Shown: positions 57,448 through 64,000 of the stretch, piece after piece
Layout: each line of letters starts with the position of its first letter
Position numbering within the stretch: position 1 is the stretch's first letter
From: Enoplolaimus lenunculus
Taxonomy: Eukaryota > Nematoda > Enoplea > Enoplida > Thoracostomopsidae
Direction of reading: 5' to 3'
Assembly: GCA_030248215.1 (NCBI GenBank)
Contig: JASANG010002862.1
Location: 62,001 to 126,000, forward strand
Length of the DNA: 64,000 bases
Notes under the pieces: model-generated
What the model was told of the DNA's origin: nothing
Seen by the model: the letters and a program-made list of their open reading frames with translations, nothing else
Databases searched by the model: none
Program-made: the position numbers and the translations under genes

Positions 57448-57592
57448 GACCTATGTAAACATCAGGCGGAACGTTTTTCTGTGGGACTAGAATAGAGTAA
57501 GGTTTAGCTTTAGACTAATTTTTTGCTTAGCTTAAGTTTAGAAATAAACTCATTTTTTAAATACTGTTCCGCCCCTGTTCTTTACATTGGCT
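57448..57592. mobile_element. GGCCATGTAAAG inverted-repeat element, compact copy
   Basis: At 145 bp it starts GACCTATGTAAACATCAGG and ends CCTGTTCTTTACATTGGCT. It is flanked by a perfect 8-bp duplication GTAAAAAT (57440-57447 and 57593-57600). It lies in the probable 3' untranslated region of the TIA1-type gene. It gives the cleanest boundaries for this family. Confidence 0.85.
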
Positions 57593-57767
57593 GTAAAAAT
57601 GAAACACTCGGACCACTTAAAGTAAAGTTTCTTTCAACGATTACTTTGAAGTTTTCGTCTCATTGAAACTGCTGTAATATGTTGAATAGCTCGTGAGATT
57701 AAATTCTGTTGACGGTATTGTGCCTTTCGAGTAAAAAATAATTCTGGTCATGCGAATTTATATTGCG

Positions 57768-57784
57768 AATAAATTGTAAATAAA
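57768..57784 (+). promoter_or_regulatory. Polyadenylation signals of the TIA1-type gene
   Basis: Two AATAAA hexamers (57768-57773 and 57779-57784) lie about 720 bp after the stop codon. They are followed by a GT-rich stretch (TGTTTATTGTTTGTTAGTTG), the usual downstream context. If they are used, the element at 57448-57592 is part of the 3' untranslated region. Confidence 0.6.
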
Positions 57785-57819
57785 ATGTTTATTGTTTGTT
57801 AGTTGAGTATCTTTTCTCA

Positions 57820-57979
57820 CACTGCAAACTGAAATAGGGTCTACGGTAATACACGTACTTCGTGAATTCGACTCATTGAGTCGCACGGTTGTCAGGCGGA
57901 GTCTAATTTAACTCAGTTTGTGTAGTCCCGTAGAGCCTATTTCTGAAAGAGTCAATTTGACTCATCATTTTTGGCAGTG
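57820..57979. mobile_element. CACTG-ended inverted-repeat element, copy 2
   Basis: It begins CACTGCAAACTGAAATAGGG and ends CATCATTTTTGGCAGTG, and shares ACTCAGTTTGTGTAGTCCCG with the copy at 896-1105. CA flanks both sides, again a 2-bp duplication. It has lost about 50 bp of the left arm. Confidence 0.75.
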
Positions 57980-59472
57980 CACCAAGATATTACTAAAACC
58001 GGCGCTGAATGCAAAAATCAATGTGCAACAGTGATGAAATTGTTCCATAGGTGTTTCGCAGGGAATATCCGGAGGTCTGCTTCCGGCTTCGGCTCCCGCA
58101 GAATATCAGCCTCTGGTTCCGTGTAGTAAAATTTAGCATAATGGAGCATTCACGTTATATGGACACCCTACTCTGCGCTTCGGGGTTTCCAAATTAGGAC
58201 ATTCAAAATTCTACAAGATTAGGAGTACCTATGCGACCAATCCTAGTATGAAGCAGGTTGTCACCCTGTTATGTCCAACAGCGAATATATAATACTATCG
58301 TACTGCCCCATATACTGTTCAAGCAGTACCTAAAATGTCCTTACGCTCTCCGGAGGGAGTACACAAATGCATTTGCTATGCACAAATTCTGATGTCGGTA
58401 TGGGTTCCCGACAGTACTGTTTTGTACTGTTCTTGAAAGCAGGTGGGTGGACAAAATTTTGAATTGCTGTACACAGTATAACGTCAATGCTGTATAATGA
58501 TGCAAAATATATCTGTTTAGCGCGTTTTGTTTTACCTTTCGACACAATTTTCAGGAAAGAATTTCCGAAATTTCGCAGAACATTAGCGTAAAACCAAACA
58601 ACATATTGCAGATATTGGCTAAAACTAATTAACCATCATGTTTACAACCTAATTTGCTCCGGTATTTTTCACCTCTGGTTGCTTCCTGGTGTTTGGATAC
58701 CTATATCTGTTTGAAACGTGTATAGCGGATTTCCGATGAATTGACTACTGTTCCGTGACAGTAAAATAAGGTATCGAGGTTGCTTTCAAGCATCAGTAGG
58801 TGCGTTGCATACCCGGGTGTAAACGGATCGCAAAAATAATATAAGCGGATAGTGATTAAAGTAACGGAAATGGAATATAAATTGCGCTTATGCATAGATC
58901 AGGAGTGGTACATTGGCCAGAAATTGCTATACATCTACATGATTTATAAATAAGTGAGCATAAAAATAACGTAAGTTCCATCATTTCCACAATGGAAACA
59001 CGAATATCGAGCTTTTTCGTTAGCGGAATCTGATCCGTTTAGACCCTGTTGTACATATATGCATAGCTTTACACTGCACACTGCAGTTTTCAAGCATGTA
59101 CAATATTACACTTAATTTCGTGTGGTACATTGAACCGTTTATATCCTGACATACTGTAAGCTGCGCAACTTCGTCAGTGCAACATATTCATACCGATCGA
59201 CAACAGTGTATAACTTGAGGTTTTCCTCAGGCGCTAACTAAAAATCTAGCTCCGGCTCTGGCAAAATTTATGCCGCAGATTCCAGCAATATCGGTAGTGA
59301 AGTTCTCCATTGTTTTACAAAAATTGAATCGTTCAGTGAATTTGGTCTGAACTTTTGGCGCAATATTCAGAAGATAAGTTATCGGTTAACAAACATAAAT
59401 CTGCCCGTAAACTACGCGAAAAAATTCTTTTTAATAGCACATAATTACACAAGCTTTATATTAAATATGTAG
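57980..59472. other. Intergenic stretch with hAT-like elements
   Basis: Fragments with CTTCCGGCTTCGGCTCCCGC (58060-58145) and TAGCTCCGGCTCTGGCAAAA (59205-59300) belong to the GGGTGCGACCGG class. Positions 58808-59049 are a CCGGGTGTAAACGG element of the 18085 type ending GTTTAGACCCTG. No gene is supported in the remainder. Confidence 0.5.
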
Positions 59473-59868
59473 CTAAAAGGATGGCGACAGAAGTTCCTCG
59501 GCAGTGGTTTAAAATTGCGTTTGGACGCCAAGAACCTTTTTCTAGATGGTTTTACTTCTGAGAATAATATGGAGACTATAGTAACGGTTCTTATACCGCA
59601 AAAGCCGAAGAAAAACGGTGAATCGTGGGTCCGATGCCGTCCTGCTCATTTGTAAAATAATGGTCAGCCGTTACAATACCTACTAGGTTGCTTCATGTGC
59701 ACTGCACTACAGCAAGAGGCTGGAAACTTGCCATCAAGACTTGAGGAATTACTTGGCAAAACCCTACTTCATCTACCGCACAACAAAACTACTTATTTTA
59801 CCAGTGAAATCCCAGGAAACAAGAACATAGTTGTTAGTCCTTCACCAAAGAATCAGGTATTATTTTAA
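59473..59868 (+). other. Unassigned coding-like stretch
   Basis: One frame reads LKGWRQKFLGSGLKLRLDAK...DGFTSENNMETIVTVLIPQK, meets a single TAA near 59654, and continues in the same frame with QPLQYLLGCFMCTALQQEAG...LEELLGKTLLHLPHN...EIPGNKNIVVSPSPKNQ to a TAA at about 59868. It totals about 130 codons with ordinary amino acid composition and is not a known repeat. It is preceded by AG (ATATGTAG). A 39-nt GT...AG segment covers the internal stop and its length keeps the frame, but so short an intron is doubtful. I recognise no family; it could be a decayed exon or pseudogene. Confidence 0.3.
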
Positions 59869-60065
59869 AAACTAGACTTCCTAAAAACTAAATACCGCAT
59901 ATTTAAAATAACAGAAACACGAATTATAAGAGTAAAAGAAACTTCAAATAAATTCAGTTGTCTCGAAAACCTGAAACATTTCCAACAGCCAAACAAAAGC
60001 ACTAATTCTAGACAAACCTGCTGGCCTTAGTGATACATACTCCATATATACAATAAAGGCATGGC

Positions 60066-62320
60066 TTAAAATTGACGAGGCGGCTTGATTTTCCTTTCGA
60101 TATAATCTTCAGGTAAATGAACTAGCGCAGGAAAGTTGTCAATTTCTTCTTGCGAGTATTCAGTAATTTTTCTCGGCACCGGCATCACTTGTCGGATTTG
60201 ATTTGTAACGTTTGCCATTATTGCATCAGGTACCTAAATATTTATGGGATTAATTAGACGCCAATTTTACGCTAGAACCTACACCAAAACTTGATGCAAA
60301 TCGGTTTGTGACATGTGTTGAGGTGGGTAAACGAAAAATTTTTGTTGTGGCAGGATTAACGGCTGTTGATTAATCCTCAACTATGAAACTTTATATGTTG
60401 CAAGCATGAATTGTGAATATCGCACTAGACTTAAACAACGGACATCTTCATTATTCATAATTCGAAATGAATCCATTTTTGTTTCCGGTTTTTTCATGCA
60501 CCAGCATAACATTGTTATAATAACCGCATGTACGTATATGTACTCGAAAATCTAAAGCTTTCCGTGCATAAACTTATAATATTCGGTTCGAACATTGGCA
60601 TTTTAACTAATATGAGTTGAAATTTCTGTAAAACCTGTTCATCAGGAAACAAATGCAATCGTTCAACATACAACCGCCTTAATAAGTTTTTGTCCAACTG
60701 AGAATACACCGACATAAACAGTATTCGCGTTGGCTGAGGCTCGTGAATCACGTGTGCCTAGAAATAAAAATATCAAAAAGTATATATCCTCCATCAGTGC
60801 AACACTATAATTAAACATTACAAAATAAGTAATCAAACGTCCAAAATTTGACAATCACATGTACAAAACAAGCGTTAAATTTACAATCTCAACATTTAAA
60901 TTCCTTGACACTGTCACTCGAGAGGAAAATTGAAAAAATAATATTCGTTGTAAATTCCTTTCTGTGGAAAAGGCTGATGACCGCATAAAAGCTTACCCGT
61001 TCTGGCCCTTCGTTCATGCGACATCCATTCATGCATTTCTATTTACAGAAAAACTAATACATAACATACGAAGGGCGAAAAAGGTTCAATCTTTGAGTTA
61101 TATCAGCTAACCTGATAGGTAACTTTGCCTTTCATTCGCCGATTATAAAAGAAATACGATCGTCTTCTCCAATCAAATGCACGCATTGCAATGTGTCGTG
61201 TATTGTAAACAACCACGTGATCGCCTACGTCACTCAACGGGTTGTAAATAGGCTTATGGGCACCTAAAACATAACAACAAGCGGAACTTCTAAAAATGCA
61301 ACAAAAATCGTTTCAATTACTTTTGTCAAAACTCTTTTCGATTTTCATGTCATACTCATGCCCATATAGCATAACAGACCACTATAAGTCATTTGCTGAC
61401 AGGCACGCGGGAGTACGTAGCTACCACAAGTAGTTGAAGCAGTGCCGCGAGAGCTCAGTTGGTAGACCGTTGGCCCGGTTAGCCAAAGGTCGCTGGTTCG
61501 AATCCTGCCGCGGTCAGTTGTTTCAACTACTTCGCACTATAAGACCGCGCAACATTACATGATGACAAAGGTGTGATGGTCAGGGGACGGCCTCCTCGGA
61601 AAAGGAAATCGTAAACAACGCATAAAGGTCGCTGGTTCGACTCCAGTCGTGGTCAAATGTTTCAACTGTTTCGCACTAACATATAACTTACATACATTGC
61701 CCTTAAGACCGCACAACCTTACATAGTGATCACGATGGAACCACAAGGGCATTCAGCAGCGGTGTGAGCCCATAAAAAGGTGACGGTCAGCGGACGACCT
61801 CCTCAAAAAAGGGGGATGTCGGGTATTGCACGATGGAATCCCTGAATGCATAGCACACACATAAAAAACTCAATACGTAATACACATTGCATAGTAGTTG
61901 CGCAGTACACAGCGTAGTACACTAGTAAACAACGCATATAATAGCAAGCACAAGTAGTATGGGCCGGTTAGCCAAAGGTTGCTGGTTTGAATCCAGCCGT
62001 GGTCAATTGTTTCAACTACTTCTCACTAACATAGCACTTACATACATAGCCCTTAAGAACGCGCAACCTTACAGAACAGTACGCAATATTACCACAGCTT
62101 GAAATATATAACTCGCTTCTAAGACATGATACGCCATCCAACCTTTGAGGTATTTGACAATGGTTGCTGCCAGTAGATCAGGATCCTGCCATTTAGCGTC
62201 TAACAAATGCCATTGGCGAGCAAACACAAGCCATTGCTTTACACGATTAAAGTTTGATAAACCATGGCCGTTTGGGTTTAGAAACTGCTTTAATGCTATT
62301 GGTCCAGCTGAGCTTGCCAT
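60066..62320 (-). CDS. MRPL13: Mitochondrial large-subunit ribosomal protein L13 (uL13m)
   Basis: This is a structural protein of the mitochondrial 39S subunit. Minus-strand exons: 62320-62143, 61263-61112, 60757-60635, 60233-60066. The phases agree, giving 206 residues against 178 in human. Family blocks appear in order: QWLVFARQWHLLDAKWQDPD, YLKGAHKPIYNPLSD across the first junction, VGDHVVVYNTRHIAMRAFDW, LLRRLYVERLHLFPDEQ and PRKITEYSQEEIDNFP. The extra length is mostly an N-terminal piece of about 27 residues (MASSAGPIALKQFLNPNG), suitable for mitochondrial targeting though not strongly basic. The first intron starts GTTGGA, a weaker donor, and holds three SINE copies. The gene converges with the TIA1-type gene. 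Confidence 0.95.
61443..61604 (+). repeat. tRNA-derived SINE, third family, copy 1
   Basis: The tRNA-like head GCCGCGAGAGCTCAGTTGGT has A box GAGCTCAGTTGG and B box GGTTCGAATCC, and its acceptor arm pairs at six of seven positions with CCGCGGT. One T-stem base is missing, and the sequence runs on into a body with GGTCAGGGGACGGCCTCCTC, so it is a SINE. AAGTAGTTGAA before and TTCAACTACTT after the head form an 11-bp inverted pair. Confidence 0.7.
61624..61812 (+). repeat. tRNA-derived SINE, third family, copy 2 (5' truncated)
   Basis: It starts within the head (AAAGGTCGCTGGTTCGACTC) and continues through GTTTCAACTGTTTCGCACTA, CTTACATACATTGCCCTTAA and GACGGTCAGCGGACGACCTC. It has a 30-bp body segment that copy 1 lacks. 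Confidence 0.65.
61961..62076 (+). repeat. tRNA-derived SINE, third family, copy 3 (truncated)
   Basis: It runs from GGGCCGGTTAGCCAAAGGTT through GTTTCAACTACTTCTCACTA to CGCGCAACCTTACAG. It is truncated at both ends. All three copies lie in the same intron of MRPL13 in the same orientation. Confidence 0.65.
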
Positions 62321-64000
62321 TATCTGAATTATAGAAAACAGAATATTGATGTTTATATTGAAAACAAAATATTGATGTTTGTATTACCTAAACAAATGCG
62401 CTTTAATTTGCAATAACATGTAAACTAGCTATTCGGTTTTAGCACAATTTAACAAAACGTTTGGCTTTACTTATTACTAGGAATTGTAATGTACAGATAT
62501 CTCATGCAACGGTTATTCTCAGCCCGTAATGAATTTTTGAATTTGATGTCTGTGTGGATAAAGTAGGAAACAACACTATAACTACGCAACTTATATCTAC
62601 CTAACATGTACAAACGGTATTTCTAAATTTAAACTTTACCCTGTTCACACTAGCTAAGTATTTAATATCCAATAAAACAATGATCAAATTGCGATAGTGC
62701 AGCGTACAAGATTTAAACTATGTTCGATTTAAGGGAATAATATTTCACTGAGTCTAAGAACAAAAAATCAGTAGCATTGAAAACAATTGTTGTGTTTATA
62801 CGCTTTGAACACGATATTTTGTACCATAGACGAATTAACTACGGCGACACTTAAAATGCAGTTTACTGTTTTAATCTGCGCTGCAGATGTTTATCACTGG
62901 ACATAAAATAACCTTGCGTGCATAAATTGGTTTTAGGGATTTACTGTATTTGATGTCGTAAAAGCGAGTGAATGTTTATATGCTTTAAAATTCTTTAAGC
63001 TTATATGGTACTTTGTCGAAAGTAATTATAATACACGTTGATTTGAAAGACTACTGAATAATTTGAAAGCAAAAACTTAAAACTTTTGAAAAAATTCTTC
63101 TATTATGTTTGTTTTTAAGTTTAGTGATGGACGTCAAAAAAATTTTTAATCTCCGTATATCCGGCAATTCTTCCCGAATATTTATACGTATATCCGAAAT
63201 TAACTTTTCTATTTCGGATTTCCAAAACTCGATTTAACCTTCACCCATAATTTCAATTAAAAAAGCGGCGCTCTGAGTTGAATTGCGTCATTTTTTACGT
63301 CGTTTTATGACTTTTTTAGCGTATACCTGCTTTACTACTAAATTCACGAGAAATGTAGGGGAAGCTTTTTCTTTAAACAACCAAATTATTTGAATCAATT
63401 TTGTTCTTTTTCTCTCTCAGGTGAGGAGGCTGGGGCTTCCTTGAACTTTCCGCATATTGAAAACACACTACTAAAACAGGATGGATTGTCGCACCAAACC
63501 TCACACTAAGATGTTCATTATTGAGACAGCTATAATCGCTAATAAATCACTTTGGACTGTTTTAGTGTTGTGATGTATGAGACGAGAGTCGCTTGCCTGG
63601 GAGCTTGAATTCAAAAGTTATGAGATCATGGGATCTGTGTAATGGACAATTCTAATGTGCCCTTTACAGATTGCCAGATCTGCAAGCTAGCCTAATAAGA
63701 TTAGCACTGTATTCTGTTAAGGCTTGGCGTCTTTAAACCAAGAGCGATTACAATTTAAAACGACGCATAGAATGTAACCTCGCGACGCGACTTTGGTATA
63801 TGTATATAAGCAGATTTTGTTTCTTGCAAAGGTAATAAATTTACTATTTGACGGTGCGTATTCGATGCAAATTTTTCAATGGGCTAAATTTTGACATATA
63901 TAATTTAAAAATACGAAGTCATTTTTCGATAAATATCTAGCTAAACTGAAGTATAAATTTTGGCATGTTTTAAGAAATCAAAAATTTAAATCAACATGAA
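62321..64000. other. Region upstream of MRPL13, nothing assigned
   Basis: AT-rich sequence with no gene, RNA or clear repeat that I can support. The MRPL13 promoter should be in the first few hundred bases. A short open stretch at 63420-63510 (GEEAGASLNFPHIENTLLKQ) after a CTCTCTCAG could be a terminal exon but has no partner. Confidence 0.4.

Noticed and set aside
61443-61516. A functional tRNA gene in the MRPL13 intron
   Set aside because: The T-stem lacks a base, and two truncated relatives with the same 3' body lie within 600 bp, which marks a SINE.
1-64000. CRISPR arrays, operons or bacterial-type regulatory sites
   Set aside because: The window is animal nuclear DNA with spliced genes; repeats here are dispersed and not regularly spaced.

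Overview
This is nuclear DNA from an animal. It holds six intron-containing protein genes with GT-AG introns, AT-rich non-coding sequence, and dense small transposons in introns and intergenic space. A gamma/delta/zeta-type sarcoglycan, a MICAL-like protein and a TIA-1 type RNA-binding protein together mark a metazoan. Mostly compact introns and many short inverted-repeat elements would fit an invertebrate such as a tunicate, but nothing here fixes the phylum.

Layout. 1-2,700: a possible LINE tail, a decayed piggyBac transposase with a 210-bp inverted-repeat element inside it, and TTAA-bounded repeats. 3,648-12,682 (+): a MICAL-like gene with CH, LIM, NPF and bMERB regions in 12 exons. 17,056-20,379 (+): an unrecognised three-exon four-helix membrane protein. 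22,108-25,481 (-): PIGM, the first mannosyltransferase of GPI-anchor synthesis. 30,390-33,334 (-): the six 3' exons of a sarcoglycan whose N-terminal/transmembrane exon I could not find. 33,948-42,436: a young, whole-looking Ty3/gypsy-class LTR retrotransposon upstream of those exons, antisense to the sarcoglycan. 45,292-57,047 (+): TIA1-type protein, 13 exons, three RRMs. 60,066-62,320 (-): mitochondrial ribosomal protein L13, four exons. The last 1.7 kb holds nothing I can assign.

The genes are unrelated housekeeping or cytoskeletal genes and do not form a pathway. All six exon chains close in phase, which is the main support for the models.

The most unusual signal is a repeat family seen in four good copies (2,411, 14,458, 21,842, 27,546). 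It looks like a piggyBac-type non-autonomous element (TTAA at both ends, termini starting CCCTTT or close) but carries a tRNA-like segment with recognisable pol III A and B boxes in its interior. Several other families (hAT-like with 8-bp duplications, TA-duplicating, CACTG-ended, foldback) are present, some nested in each other. Three homopolymer-rich blocks look like sequencing or assembly trouble.
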